A DNA stretch of 64,000 bases from Lachnospiraceae bacterium (GTDB taxonomy: Bacteria > Bacillota > Clostridia > Lachnospirales > Lachnospiraceae): NCBI GenBank assembly GCA_015057405.1, contig SVEK01000002.1:84066-148065 (forward strand), written 5' to 3'. The position numbers and the translations under genes are program-made. Under the pieces are notes generated by a model, which searched no databases, was not told where the DNA came from, and was given only the letters and a program-made list of their open reading frames with translations. Positions 26,817-37,488 of this stretch are shown piece after piece (position 1 is the first letter of the stretch; every line of letters begins with the position of its first letter).

Positions 26817-28673
26817 ATGATTCAACCGGCATTAAGCAAAAAGATACTCATGTCAGTGGAAAAACCGGCAAGATATATAGGTAACGAGATTAACATGGTA
26901 AAAAAAGACCCTGATAATATTGATATAAGATTTTGTATGTGTTTTCCTGACGTATATGAAATAGGCATGTCCCATCTGGGAATCCAAATTCTGTATGATA
27001 TGTTTAACAAAAGAGAAGACACCTATTGCGAGCGTGTTTATTCGCCATGGCCTGATATGGACGCAGTTCTAAGGCAAGAAAACATTCCTTTATTTGCATT
27101 AGAATCTCAACAACCGGTAAAAGATTTTGATTTTCTTGGCATAACATTACAGTATGAAATGTGTTATACAAACGTACTTCAGATTTTGGAATTATCACAA
27201 ATACCTATCTTTGAAAAAGACAGAAATGATGATTCACCAATAGTTATAGGCGGAGGACCATGCACTTATAATCCGGAACCGTTAGCAGACTTCTTTGATA
27301 TCTTTTATATTGGCGAAGGCGAAACTTCTTATGCCGAACTTCTTGACTTATATAAAAAACATCGGGCTAATAACTATAGTCGAAAAGAGTTTTTAAAAGA
27401 AGCAGCAAAGATTGAGGGATTATATGTACCTGCTTTATATGACGTTACTTATAATGATGACAATACCATATCTTCATTTGAACCAAATGTGTCTGATATA
27501 CCAACTAAAATTGTCAAACAAGTAGCAACGGATTTGGAAGAGTATTATCCGCAAAAACCTGTCGTACCGTATATAAAAGTAACTCAGGACCGTTCCGTAC
27601 TTGAAATTATGCGGGGCTGTATAAGAGGATGCAGATTCTGTCAGGCAGGTATGATATACAGACCACTTAGACAGCGTAATCTTGATTACTTGAAAAATAT
27701 GGCAACTAAGATGATTGAATCAACAGGTCACGAAGAAATTTCACTAAGTTCTCTTAGTTCCAGCGATTATAATTGTCTCAAAGAGCTTGTTTATTATCTT
27801 ATTGATGAATGTACCGAAAGAAAAGTTAATATTTCTTTACCTTCCCTTAGAATAGATGCATTTTCGCTGGATGTTATGGGTAAAGTTCAGGATATTAGAA
27901 AAAGCAGCCTGACATTCGCACCGGAAGCAGGTTCACAGCGAATGAGAGATGTTATTAATAAAGGGTTGACAAGAGATGTTATTCTTAAAGGTGCCACCGA
28001 TGCATTCCAAAGCGGATGGAACAGAGTGAAGCTGTACTTTATGATGGGACTTCCTACAGAAACATATGAAGATATAGAAGAAATTGCTATTCTTGCAAAT
28101 GATATAGCTGCCGCTTATTACGAAGCCGTACCAAAAGAAAACAGAAAAGGACGTGTTGATATTGTTGTCAGCACATCATTATTTGTGCCGAAACCATTCA
28201 CACCATTTCAGTGGTGTTCAATGAATATTGCAGAGGAATTCACAGACAAACGCAAATTTTTAACAAAAAAAGTAAGCGAACAACTTAACCAAAGAAGTAT
28301 AAAATATAATTGTCATGATTCTGTTGTATCTGTTATTGAAGGCGTATTTGCAAGAGGTGACAGAAGATGCGGACAAGTTATATATAACGCATATAAAAAA
28401 GGGTGTATATTTGATTCCTGGACAGAGTACTTTGACAGCAAAAAATGGGAAGAAGCATTTGCCGAAGCCGGAATCGATCCGTTATTTTATACAAACAGAG
28501 AACGGGATTACGATGAGATACTTCCTTGGGACTTTATTGATATAGGTGTAACAAGGGAATTTCTAATGAAAGAACACAAACGTTCAAAAGAAGCAATTGT
28601 AACTCCAAATTGTCGTATGCAATGCTCGGGTTGCGGAGCTGCCAAGTACCTTGAAGGAGGTTGTAATCCATAA
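26817..28673 (+). CDS. B12-binding-domain radical SAM protein (TIGR03960 type)
   Basis: 618-residue radical SAM enzyme with an N-terminal cobalamin-binding-like domain (FPDVYEIGMSHLGIQIL through IVIGGGPCTYNPEP) and a central radical SAM domain. The cluster motif is RGCIRGCRFC near residue 270 (Cys-x3-Cys-x2-Cys). A further cysteine group near the C-terminus (NCRMQCSGCGA) may hold a second cluster. These proteins are nearly always paired with the DUF2344 protein encoded next and with rng; the reaction is not established. The stop overlaps the next start (TAATG). AGGAGGA precedes the ATG. Confidence 0.92.
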   Translation: MIQPALSKKILMSVEKPARYIGNEINMVKKDPDNIDIRFCMCFPDVYEIGMSHLGIQILYDMFNKREDTYCERVYSPWPDMDAVLRQENIPLFALESQQPVKDFDFLGITLQYEMCYTNVLQILELSQIPIFEKDRNDDSPIVIGGGPCTYNPEPLADFFDIFYIGEGETSYAELLDLYKKHRANNYSRKEFLKEAAKIEGLYVPALYDVTYNDDNTISSFEPNVSDIPTKIVKQVATDLEEYYPQKPVVPYIKVTQDRSVLEIMRGCIRGCRFCQAGMIYRPLRQRNLDYLKNMATKMIESTGHEEISLSSLSSSDYNCLKELVYYLIDECTERKVNISLPSLRIDAFSLDVMGKVQDIRKSSLTFAPEAGSQRMRDVINKGLTRDVILKGATDAFQSGWNRVKLYFMMGLPTETYEDIEEIAILANDIAAAYYEAVPKENRKGRVDIVVSTSLFVPKPFTPFQWCSMNIAEEFTDKRKFLTKKVSEQLNQRSIKYNCHDSVVSVIEGVFARGDRRCGQVIYNAYKKGCIFDSWTEYFDSKKWEEAFAEAGIDPLFYTNRERDYDEILPWDFIDIGVTREFLMKEHKRSKEAIVTPNCRMQCSGCGAAKYLEGGCNP

Positions 28674-29449
28674 TGAAAATCAGAATGAGATTTATAAAAA
28701 GAGGTCCTATCCAATACATCGGACATCTTGATTTAATGAGATATTTTCAGAAAGTATTCAGAAGATGCGGCCTTGATGTAACATATTCTCAGGGATTTAA
28801 TCCTCATCAGATATTATCCTTTGCTTCTCCATTAGGAGTCGGATTAACAAGCATAGGAGAGTATCTTGATGCAACAATTAATTCTCTTTGCGTTATTAAT
28901 GAAGAAGAAAAAACTGAATTAACACCTGACGAGTGGATTAATAGAATAAATGAACACTCTAATGATATGGTAATATTAACTTCATTTAACATTCTGTCAG
29001 ATGATGCAAAACCATCTATGTCACTTCTTCAAGGTGCAACTTATGCAGTTAGTTTTAATGATACAAATACAGATGATATAGCCGGGTATTTCAAAAAAAA
29101 CAAGCAGATAATATATACAAAAATGACAAAAAAATCAACAAAAGAAATAAACCTTAAAGACGGTATTTACATCGTTAGCAGTGACAAAAATGAATTTTAT
29201 GATAAACTCAATCAAATTGCATGTACTGATTCAGAATATGAGCTTAACAATATTGAACTTGTAACTGACACCAATAAAAAAGATATACTTTATATCTTTT
29301 GTGCGGCAGGCAGTTCTCTTAATATTAAACCTGAAATGCTTATAGACGCATATTGTAACGATACAAACATACAATATGATGATTATGATGTCATAAGACT
29401 TGATATGTATACACAAAATGAAAAAGAATTCATTTCCATGTCATTATAA
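28673..29449 (+). CDS. TIGR03936/DUF2344 partner of the radical SAM protein
   Basis: 258-residue protein. The N-terminus RMRFIKRGPIQYIGHLDLMRYFQK and QGFNPHQILSFASPLGVG are diagnostic of the DUF2344 family, usually annotated as radical SAM-associated. In some species it is fused to the radical SAM protein; here the genes overlap by one base instead. Function is unknown, but the link to rng and ribosomal-protein genes suggests RNA or ribosome modification. That is inference. Confidence 0.9.
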   Translation: MKIRMRFIKRGPIQYIGHLDLMRYFQKVFRRCGLDVTYSQGFNPHQILSFASPLGVGLTSIGEYLDATINSLCVINEEEKTELTPDEWINRINEHSNDMVILTSFNILSDDAKPSMSLLQGATYAVSFNDTNTDDIAGYFKKNKQIIYTKMTKKSTKEINLKDGIYIVSSDKNEFYDKLNQIACTDSEYELNNIELVTDTNKKDILYIFCAAGSSLNIKPEMLIDAYCNDTNIQYDDYDVIRLDMYTQNEKEFISMSL

Positions 29450-29522
29450 AAGCTTATTTATACAATATATTTTCTATTAATCAAGCTAAAATCAGACAAT
29501 AACGTAAAACAAGGAGCTAATT

Positions 29523-30689
29523 ATGAATCTTATTATTACTGAACTTGACAATAAAATACTTTGTGCATGGTATAAAGATAACAAACTAATTCAGGCATCA
29601 GTAGATAATAAAAATAACAGTTCATTTGTCGGTAGTGTGTTTCTTGGGAAAGTAAAAAATATAGTTCCGAATATTAATGCTGTATTTGTTGACATCGGAA
29701 TAGGTGAAACCTGCTTTTTACAGCTTGATACAAGAATCGGAAAATCACCGGCATATATACGAAACGGCGAACCGGTTAAAATCAACAGAGAAGATGAAAT
29801 AGTTGTCCAACTCGTCCGCGAAGGAATAAAAACGAAACAACCCCAAGTAACAACCAACATCACATTAGCCGGTCGATATCTAATCAAGACATGCAAAAAC
29901 AATGTAAGTATTTCATCTAAGATTAAAAATGTTAACAAAAGAAAAGCACTTCAAAGTTTGTTTGGAGAAGATACAGGATATATTGTCAGAACCAACGCAG
30001 ATTCTGCTGATACCGAACTGATACTAGAAGAAAAAAAATATTTTGATAATATATATAACACAATATACGAAAAAGCTACTCATGCAACAGCATATTCATG
30101 TCTTTATCATGCTCCTACAGGATATGAGCTTGCGGTAAGAGACAGTTATGCTCACGAAATCAAAAAAATAATAACAGACAATCAAACAATTTATGATAAT
30201 TTGAAAAAATACATGACAGAAACCGGTTCGGAAATACTGGACCGCTTGCATTTTTACGAAGATTCTTATCCGCTAAAATCATTATATGACATACAAAATA
30301 AACTTGATGAAGCCATAAAAACTAAAGTCTGGCTTGATTCCGGTTCATATCTTATTATAGAACCTACAGAAGCATGTACAGTAATTGATGTTAATTCCGG
30401 AAAATCAATTGCCGGCAAAGACAAAAAAGAAAATACGGCATTTAAGATTAACCTTGAAGCAGCAAAAGAAGTTGCTGCCCAACTTAGACTTCGTAACATT
30501 TCAGGAATAATCATAGTTGACTTCATTGATATGGAAGATGAAGAACATAAAAACCAACTGGTTACTTCCATGCGTGAGTTTGTTGCCAAAGATCCTGTGA
30601 AAACAACAGTAGTTGATATAACAAAACTAGGACTCATGGAAATAACCAGAAAAAAAACAGGTAAATCATTATACGAACAACTTATTTGA
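29523..30689 (+). CDS. rng: Ribonuclease E/G family protein, short form
   Basis: Endoribonuclease related to RNase G/E. 388 residues, about 100 shorter than Escherichia coli RNase G. The S1-like domain (SVFLGKVKNIVPNINAVFVDIG) and catalytic domain are intact, with the metal-binding aspartates Asp289 in VIDVNSG and Asp333 in VDFIDME. The protein ends soon after KLGLMEITRKKTGKSL, so the zinc-link and small C-terminal domain of RNase E are absent, as is usual in Clostridia. The last eight bases overlap the end of the convergent alcohol dehydrogenase gene. Confidence 0.93.
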   Translation: MNLIITELDNKILCAWYKDNKLIQASVDNKNNSSFVGSVFLGKVKNIVPNINAVFVDIGIGETCFLQLDTRIGKSPAYIRNGEPVKINREDEIVVQLVREGIKTKQPQVTTNITLAGRYLIKTCKNNVSISSKIKNVNKRKALQSLFGEDTGYIVRTNADSADTELILEEKKYFDNIYNTIYEKATHATAYSCLYHAPTGYELAVRDSYAHEIKKIITDNQTIYDNLKKYMTETGSEILDRLHFYEDSYPLKSLYDIQNKLDEAIKTKVWLDSGSYLIIEPTEACTVIDVNSGKSIAGKDKKENTAFKINLEAAKEVAAQLRLRNISGIIIVDFIDMEDEEHKNQLVTSMREFVAKDPVKTTVVDITKLGLMEITRKKTGKSLYEQLI

Positions 30690-31770
30690 TTATAACACTG
30701 TATTCATACATTTTTTTAACAATCTCATAATCCACTTCATAAGGACAACTTGCTACCTTTGACTTATTGCTGATTACAAATTCTATACAATCATGTAAAT
30801 CCGCTTCAGGAATTGTTATTGTTTCGGTTACACTACGAATAAAGTTTCTAAGTTCATCACAAGAACTCATTCCTAGTGTTTCAAGCACATATTTTTGCTC
30901 ATTATTATCTGAATACATTATATAAGCAGCAAGAAATGCTCCTACAGCTACACCATGAGGAATGCTATCCTGATACGTGAAATGATAACTCATTCTGTGG
31001 GGAAGAGATGTTCCTGTATGTGAAATTGCCATACCTGCTATTGCAGAAGCAAGAATAAGTTCTTCGTATTGTTTTGCAGTAAATGAATCATTCTTAATAT
31101 ATGAAGTAATATTACGCCACATTCTGAGACCTTTTTCCGAAAACATTCGACTTAATGTAGTAGCCTTACTGTGTATATAACTTTCAATCAAATGTCCCAA
31201 AGCATCAACAGCAGTATTACGTATAATATTTACCGGAGCTGCTTCAAGATAGACAGGGTCTACAAGTGCAAGAGCAGGATATATCTTGTGAGGAATACTG
31301 GATTTCGTTTTCTGAATATGATTGGTCAGTACAGAATAAGGAGTAATCTCCGAGCCGGTTCCACAGGTTGTCGGAACAGTAACTACAGGAAGATAATCTG
31401 CTTTTATTCCGTTATAAAGTAAAGAACTGTCCGAACCTATATTGGCAAGCATCAAAGAAACTGCTTTTGAGGCATCAAGAGGCGACCCACCACCTATTCC
31501 TATTACAAAATCAGGTGCAAAGTCACCGCAATATGCAACTGCTTCCATCACATTTTCCACAGACGGATTTTCTTCAACATTGTCAAATATCTTAAATTCA
31601 ATACTATATTTTTTCAAAACATTAACAATGTCATCCAAAGAACCGTTTCTTTTAGACGAACTTTTACCGGTAATAATATAAGCTGCCTTACCAAAAGACG
31701 CAATATCACCGGCATGAGCCAAAATACAATCACTTTCACAATACAAACTTGTTGGTAAATTATAAAACAT
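30682..31770 (-). CDS. Iron-containing alcohol dehydrogenase
   Basis: Group III metal-dependent NAD(P)-linked alcohol dehydrogenase, 362 residues. The nucleotide loop GIGGGSPLDASK spans 91-102, TVPTTCGTGSE follows, and the four metal ligands are present: Asp189 and His193 in DALGH, His258 in SLPHR and His272 in IPHG. The substrate alcohol cannot be predicted. AGGAGG precedes the ATG. It lies on the minus strand inside an otherwise plus-strand region, overlapping the rng end by eight bases. Confidence 0.9.
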   Translation of the reverse strand: MFYNLPTSLYCESDCILAHAGDIASFGKAAYIITGKSSSKRNGSLDDIVNVLKKYSIEFKIFDNVEENPSVENVMEAVAYCGDFAPDFVIGIGGGSPLDASKAVSLMLANIGSDSSLLYNGIKADYLPVVTVPTTCGTGSEITPYSVLTNHIQKTKSSIPHKIYPALALVDPVYLEAAPVNIIRNTAVDALGHLIESYIHSKATTLSRMFSEKGLRMWRNITSYIKNDSFTAKQYEELILASAIAGMAISHTGTSLPHRMSYHFTYQDSIPHGVAVGAFLAAYIMYSDNNEQKYVLETLGMSSCDELRNFIRSVTETITIPEADLHDCIEFVISNKSKVASCPYEVDYEIVKKMYEYSVIIK

Positions 31771-31803
31771 GGAATACCTCCTTTTATATACACAGAAAAA
31801 ATG

Positions 31804-31832
31804 TTACAATTAAATTTAGTATGATTTATTAT
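31804..31832 (+). promoter_or_regulatory. Candidate promoter for the TraX-like gene
   Basis: TTACAA at 31804-31809 and TATTAT at 31827-31832 are 17 bases apart, 36 bases before the ATG at 31868. Each box matches four or five of six consensus bases in AT-rich DNA. Confidence 0.4.
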
Positions 31833-31867
31833 ATATCATATCAAATAAAATAAAAAGGAATATTTAC

Positions 31868-32545
31868 ATGACTTCATTTAATATAAAAATATTACACGGA
31901 ACTTCATTAAAAATAATTGCTATGTTGTCTATGTTTGTTGACCATAGTGCTGTAATTTTTGTTGATTCAACAAAATATCCGCACGTTTATGAAATAATGC
32001 GAACATTCGGAAGACTAGCTTTTCCTATCTTTTGTTTTCTGATTGTTGAAGGATATTATCACACACATAATGTCAAAAAATATTTAGGACGTTTATTATT
32101 ATTTGCTATTATTTCAGAAATACCATTTGATCTAATGGTTGCATCTGTTCCGGGAACCCACTTCGGACATCAAAATGTGTTTTTTACATTATTCTTAGGA
32201 TTACTAACTGTATGTTGTATAGATGCAAACAGAAAAAATGTTTATATGAATTTTATTTCAATAATAATATCCTGTCTAACGGCATATTTCTTAAAAGCAG
32301 ATTATTCTTATTACGGAATACTGCAGATACTATTTTTTTATTATATGAAAAATATGCCTTTATACAGAATCCTGGGAATCGGAATGCTTAATATGTATAT
32401 GGGACAACCTTTTGGTGTTGTAGCTTTACTGTTTATCGAACTATATAACGGTAAAAGAGGCTTTAATATTAAATATCTGACATATTTATTTTATCCGATA
32501 CATTTATTAGTTTTATATTCAATAAAAATATATTTTTTCTCATAA
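31868..32545 (+). CDS. TraX-family membrane protein
   Basis: 225 residues with about seven hydrophobic spans. The family pattern is clear: LKIIAMLSMFVDHSAVI near the N-terminus, RTFGRLAFPIFCFLIVEGYYHT and GHQNVFFTLFLG. TraX acetylates F pilin in conjugative plasmids, but chromosomal relatives in Firmicutes are widespread and probably acyltransferases acting on envelope components. No conjugation genes are nearby, so a conjugation role is not supported. A metallophosphoesterase gene follows after 34 bases. Confidence 0.85.
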   Translation: MTSFNIKILHGTSLKIIAMLSMFVDHSAVIFVDSTKYPHVYEIMRTFGRLAFPIFCFLIVEGYYHTHNVKKYLGRLLLFAIISEIPFDLMVASVPGTHFGHQNVFFTLFLGLLTVCCIDANRKNVYMNFISIIISCLTAYFLKADYSYYGILQILFFYYMKNMPLYRILGIGMLNMYMGQPFGVVALLFIELYNGKRGFNIKYLTYLFYPIHLLVLYSIKIYFFS

Positions 32546-32579
32546 AAAATCAAAATATGACAAAATGAAAGGATTAATC

Positions 32580-33395
32580 ATGAAAAAAATATCCTGTACC
32601 AATTATGAATACACATCTCAAAAAATCGGAAATGCATTTGATGGATTCAAAATTACTGTCCTTTCCGACCTTCATGCAGTAGATTTAGGGAATAATAACG
32701 AAGACTTATACAACAAAATAAAAGAAATATCACCCGATATAATTATTACTGCAGGAGATATGGTGAGTTCTAACGGCAAAAATTTCAATACAGTCATAAG
32801 CCTGTTTGAAAGATTAATTGAAATATGCCCTATTTATTACGGAATAGGGAATCATGAACTCAAGTTATCAATAAACGATAAAACAACAAAAAAATTCAAA
32901 TATTACAAAAGACAACTCCGCAAAATGGGAGTTAAGATACTTAACAATCGTTCAATACGCCTTAGAATCGGTGAAAAAGTTCTTAGGATTTCAGGTGTTA
33001 ATATAGAAAAGAAGTTTTACTCAAAGTTTTATAACAAATCAATTATGCCATCGGATTACATTAACAGCCTGTTAAAACCATGTAACAATAACCGAATCGA
33101 ACTTCTTATTGCGCATAATCCTGATTATTTTGATAATTATGTAAGTTGGGGTGCCGATATAGTATTATCCGGTCATATACATGGCGGCCTTGTTGTTCTA
33201 CCAATATTAGGAGGTGTTATTGCACCATCTCTACGATTATTTCCATACTATGACTATGGATGCTTTGCCAATAAAGATTCAATGCTGTATCTTTCAAGAG
33301 GTCTTGGGGCCCACACTATTCCTATAAGATTATTTAATCCACCGGAGATTATGACTGTAACCCTTAGAAATTCTTATAAAAACACTATCGATTGA
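32580..33395 (+). CDS. Metallophosphoesterase (YkuE-like)
   Basis: Calcineurin-like phosphoesterase, about 271 residues. All metal-binding motifs are present in order: SDLHAVD, TAGDMVSS, GIGNHEL, IAHNPDYF and LSGHIHGG. The group includes membrane-associated lipid or nucleotide phosphohydrolases; the substrate here is unknown. ATG 32580 is chosen because GAAAGGA lies six bases upstream; an ATG at 32565 overlaps that ribosome site. No signal peptide is apparent. Confidence 0.88.
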   Translation: MKKISCTNYEYTSQKIGNAFDGFKITVLSDLHAVDLGNNNEDLYNKIKEISPDIIITAGDMVSSNGKNFNTVISLFERLIEICPIYYGIGNHELKLSINDKTTKKFKYYKRQLRKMGVKILNNRSIRLRIGEKVLRISGVNIEKKFYSKFYNKSIMPSDYINSLLKPCNNNRIELLIAHNPDYFDNYVSWGADIVLSGHIHGGLVVLPILGGVIAPSLRLFPYYDYGCFANKDSMLYLSRGLGAHTIPIRLFNPPEIMTVTLRNSYKNTID

Positions 33396-33429
33396 ATGTA
33401 ACACATACTATTAAAAATTTAAAAACAAC

Positions 33430-33457
33430 TTGCTTTATTCATCAATAATGTTAAAAT
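33430..33457 (+). promoter_or_regulatory. Candidate scpA promoter (extended -10)
   Basis: TTGCTT at 33430-33435 and TAAAAT at 33452-33457 are 16 bases apart, with a TG one base before the -10 box. It lies within a 107-base gap and about 47 bases before the scpA start. Confidence 0.45.
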
Positions 33458-33503
33458 TATAAGTTGTATTCTAAAATTACAAACATTAATCGGAGGTCAT
33501 ATC

Positions 33504-34247
33504 ATGGGAATACCGGTAAAGTTAGAGGTGTTTGAAGGCCCGCTTGATTTACTTTTACACCTCATTGATAAGAACAAAATTGATATATATGATATTCCTA
33601 TAGTAGTTATTACAGACCAATATTTGGAATATATTGAAAATATTCATACCGATGATATGGATACTCTCAGCGAATTTCTTGTTATGGCCGCAACACTTAT
33701 ACGAATCAAATCAAAAATGTTACTGCCGCCTGAAGAGGAAGAAGAACCTGAAGAATATGAAGACCCAAGACAGGAACTTGTTGCAAGACTTATTGAGTAT
33801 AAAATGTACAAATATGCTTCCTTTGAACTAAAGGACAGACACATGGAAGCATCAAGAGTATTATATAAAGAACAAAATATGCCCGAAGAAGTTATGAATT
33901 GGGAAGAAGATATTGACACCGATGCATTGCTTGATGGTATAACAATGCGCAAACTACAGGACATATTTGAAACTGTTATTAAACGACGTGAAGACAAGGT
34001 TGATCCAATCAGAAGTAAGTTTGGTAAAATAGAGAAAGAAGAAGTAAGTGTTGAAGATCGAATGGAATACATTAGAAATTTTGCGAAAACAGAAGGCAAA
34101 TTCAGTTTTACAAGACTTCTTGAGGAACAAAGAAGCCGTTCATACATAATTGTTTCGTTCCTTGCTGTTTTAGAACTGATGAAAACAGGCGTACTTCTTA
34201 TTGAACAGGAACAGCCTTTTGATGATATAATAATAACTTACAGGTAA
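33504..34247 (+). CDS. scpA: Segregation and condensation protein A
   Basis: Kleisin subunit that bridges the SMC heads and binds ScpB. 247 residues. The N-terminal helical domain FEGPLDLLLHLIDKNKIDIYDIPI is diagnostic, an acidic linker (EEEEEPEEYEDP) follows, and the C-terminal winged helix ends near VSFLAVLELMKTGVL. AATCGGAGG precedes the ATG. scpB follows after 16 bases; smc lies 29 kb upstream in this window. Confidence 0.97.
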   Translation: MGIPVKLEVFEGPLDLLLHLIDKNKIDIYDIPIVVITDQYLEYIENIHTDDMDTLSEFLVMAATLIRIKSKMLLPPEEEEEPEEYEDPRQELVARLIEYKMYKYASFELKDRHMEASRVLYKEQNMPEEVMNWEEDIDTDALLDGITMRKLQDIFETVIKRREDKVDPIRSKFGKIEKEEVSVEDRMEYIRNFAKTEGKFSFTRLLEEQRSRSYIIVSFLAVLELMKTGVLLIEQEQPFDDIIITYR

Positions 34248-34263
34248 GGAGAATAAATTACAT

Positions 34264-34893
34264 ATGCAGGAAGAAATAATTGTTTCTGATGATAATAACA
34301 GTACCGATAATCGCACAAGAGAAGAATTAATAGCTGCTGCAGAAGCTATTTTGTTTTCAATGGGCGAAGCAGTAGAACTGACACATATTGCACAGGCAAT
34401 TAATTTATCAGTTGATGATATGAAATCAGTTCTCAAAGAACTTACTGATATATATAAAGATGCCAACAGGGGAATTCAGCTTATTGAATTAGAAGGAGCA
34501 TACCAACTGTGTACAAAAAAAGAGCTGTATGATTATCTGGTAAGGATTGCTCATGTACCGAAGCCAAGAGAACTCACAGATGTAATGTTAGAAACATTAT
34601 CAATCATTGCCTACAAGCAACCGGTTACAAAACTTGAAATTGAAAAAATCAGAGGTGTCAAATCAGACCATACGGTTAATAAACTTGTTGAATACAATCT
34701 TGTATGCGAAGCCGGTAGAAAAGACGCTCCCGGAAGACCGATTCTCTTTGCAACTACCGAAGAATTTTTACGCAGCTTCGGAATTGAATCCACGGAAGAA
34801 TTGCCGGAACTTGATTCAGATATTGTTGAAGAATTTAAAAATGAAGCCGAAAAAGAAGCCGAAGACAGTATACAGTTAAGATTGGACATATAA
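34264..34893 (+). CDS. scpB: Segregation and condensation protein B
   Basis: Dimeric winged-helix protein that binds ScpA and regulates SMC ATPase activity. 209 residues. The signature ETLSIIAYKQPVTKLEIEKIRGV is present, followed by GRKDAPGRPILFATTEEFLRSFG, and the protein ends in a Glu-rich tail. The ribosome site is AAGGAG just after the scpA stop. It is followed by a 130-base gap and the L21 leader. Confidence 0.96.
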   Translation: MQEEIIVSDDNNSTDNRTREELIAAAEAILFSMGEAVELTHIAQAINLSVDDMKSVLKELTDIYKDANRGIQLIELEGAYQLCTKKELYDYLVRIAHVPKPRELTDVMLETLSIIAYKQPVTKLEIEKIRGVKSDHTVNKLVEYNLVCEAGRKDAPGRPILFATTEEFLRSFGIESTEELPELDSDIVEEFKNEAEKEAEDSIQLRLDI

Positions 34894-34990
34894 TATTAAA
34901 CAATTAAAACATTGCCGGAAATATATATAATTGTAAGTTTGCTCATTTAATATATTATGTTAATCAATATATAATTACGCTAAAAAAAAC

Positions 34991-35020
34991 TTGACAATAT
35001 GAAAGTATATATGATAAATT
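34991..35020 (+). promoter_or_regulatory. rplU operon promoter
   Basis: A perfect TTGACA at 34991-34996 and TAAATT at 35015-35020, 18 bases apart, directly ahead of the L21 leader. Upstream DNA is A-rich, a feature of strong ribosomal-protein promoters. Confidence 0.65.
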
Positions 35021-35026
35021 AACTTG

Positions 35027-35127
35027 GTGAGTGTCAATTCCGGCATTTACAACTGCCGCACAATGAGGTTTAAGTTCTGAATTTCAGACACCGTAGTTGG
35101 CGAGTAATGATTAGAGGAGGTGCTTGT
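35027..35127 (+). ncRNA. L21 leader (ribosomal protein autoregulatory element)
   Basis: About 100 bases upstream of rplU with the layout of the Firmicute L21 leader: a closing pairing GTGTC (35031-35035) with GACAC (35087-35091), enclosing a hairpin CGGCA/TGCCG (35041-35045 with 35054-35058) and a second, TCTGA/TCAGA (35076 onward). The ribosome site GAGGAGGT follows. Autoregulation by L21 is presumed from the family. Confidence 0.75.
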
Positions 35128-35436
35128 ATGTACGCAATTATTGCAACAGGTGGTAAACAGTACAAAGTATCCGAAGGCGACGTCATCAAAGTTGAAAAAC
35201 TTGATGCTACAGTCGGAGAATCATTTACATTTGACCAGGTTCTTATTGTAAACAATGGTGAAATGAAGATTGGTAATCCTACAGTCGAAGGTGCAACTGT
35301 TGAAGCTTCGGTTGTATCTGAGGGTAGAGGTAAAAAGGTTGTTGTATACCGCTACAAGAGAAAGTCAGGATACCACAAGAAAAATGGTCACAGACAGGCT
35401 TACACCGAAGTTAAGATTGAAAAGATTAATGGTTAA
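35128..35436 (+). CDS. rplU: 50S ribosomal protein L21
   Basis: 23S rRNA-binding protein of the large subunit, 102 residues. It begins [18 protein letters not shown] and ends in the [14 protein letters not shown] region, as in all L21. ATG 35128 is chosen over an upstream in-frame ATG at 35107 because GAGGAGG lies between them at the right distance. First gene of rplU-prp-rpmA, preceded by the L21 leader. Confidence 0.98.
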   Translation: MYAIIATGGKQYKVSEGDVIKVEKLDATVGESFTFDQVLIVNNGEMKIGNPTVEGATVEASVVSEGRGKKVVVYRYKRKSGYHKKNGHRQAYTEVKIEKING

Positions 35437-35441
35437 AAAGT

Positions 35442-35756
35442 ATGATTAATGCAGAATTCTTATGGAATAAAGAACATAGATTAACCGGTTTCAGGATTAT
35501 AGGACATGCAGGATATGCTGATAAAGGCTTTGATATAGTTTGTTCAGCAGTTTCTGTTCTTACAATTAATACTGTTAATTCTATTGGCAGATTAACAGAT
35601 GATTATTATACGTTTGATAAGAATGAAAATGAAGGTTTTATGTTATTTGAAGTAAAAGAATTAAGCGACTCATCCGAAATTCTTCTCAGATCAATGCGTA
35701 TAGGTCTTGAAAGTATTGCTGAGGAGTATGGTAATGAATTTATAAGTATAAAATAG
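35442..35756 (+). CDS. prp: Ribosomal-processing cysteine protease Prp
   Basis: Removes the N-terminal extension of L27, encoded next. 104 residues. The catalytic pair is at the same numbers as in Staphylococcus aureus Prp: His22 in IGHAGYAD and Cys34 in DIVCSAVS. The gene sits between rplU and rpmA, the usual place in Firmicutes whose L27 carries the extension. It starts only five bases after rplU without a strong ribosome site, so coupling is likely. Confidence 0.96.
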   Translation: MINAEFLWNKEHRLTGFRIIGHAGYADKGFDIVCSAVSVLTINTVNSIGRLTDDYYTFDKNENEGFMLFEVKELSDSSEILLRSMRIGLESIAEEYGNEFISIK

Positions 35757-35779
35757 ATTTCAAGGAGGTGCAATGTACC

Positions 35780-36070
35780 ATGTTGAAAATGAATCTTCAG
35801 TTTTTTGCTCATAAAAAGGGAATGGGTTCTACTAAGAACGGTAGAGATTCTGAGTCAAAGAGACTTGGCGCTAAGAGAGCGGACGGACAGTTTGTATTAG
35901 CAGGTAACATCATCTACAGACAGCGTGGAACCAAGATTCATCCTGGTCTTAACGTTGGTAAGGGTGGAGATGATACTCTTTATGCTAAAGCAGACGGAAT
36001 TCTTCGTTTCGAGCGTAAAGGAAGAGACAAGAAGCAGGCTTCTGTATATCCTTTAGAGGAAGCAAAATAA
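35780..36070 (+). CDS. rpmA: 50S ribosomal protein L27 with Prp-cleavable N-terminus
   Basis: L27 of the peptidyl-transferase centre, 96 residues before processing. It starts [14 protein letters not shown]: nine residues ending in Phe-Phe precede the Ala that becomes the mature N-terminus after Prp cleavage. This extension is specific to Firmicutes and relatives. ATG 35780 is chosen by this motif and AAGGAGGTG at 35763-35771; an in-frame GTG at 35768 lies inside the ribosome site. A terminator follows. Confidence 0.98.
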   Translation: MLKMNLQFFAHKKGMGSTKNGRDSESKRLGAKRADGQFVLAGNIIYRQRGTKIHPGLNVGKGGDDTLYAKADGILRFERKGRDKKQASVYPLEEAK

Positions 36071-36094
36071 TTTGATTAACATTTGTATTTTAGC

Positions 36095-36124
36095 AGGGGT
36101 TGTTGAATAACAACCCCTATTTTA
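36095..36124 (+). terminator. Rho-independent terminator after rpmA
   Basis: A perfect 10-base-pair stem, AGGGGTTGTT with AACAACCCCT, around a GAAT loop, followed by ATTTTAT. It separates the ribosomal-protein operon from obg. Confidence 0.9.
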
Positions 36125-36178
36125 TCATATAGGAAAGTTCACCCGACTTCTCTATAAATCGTTATTTTTGTGAGGTGA

Positions 36179-37474
<1,296 letters not shown>

Positions 37475-37488
37475 CCGGCGGTGATATA

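Noticed and set aside
31868..32545. TraX homologue as a sign of a conjugative element
   Set aside because: No relaxase, coupling protein, integrase or attachment sites nearby; chromosomal TraX-like proteins are common in Firmicutes.
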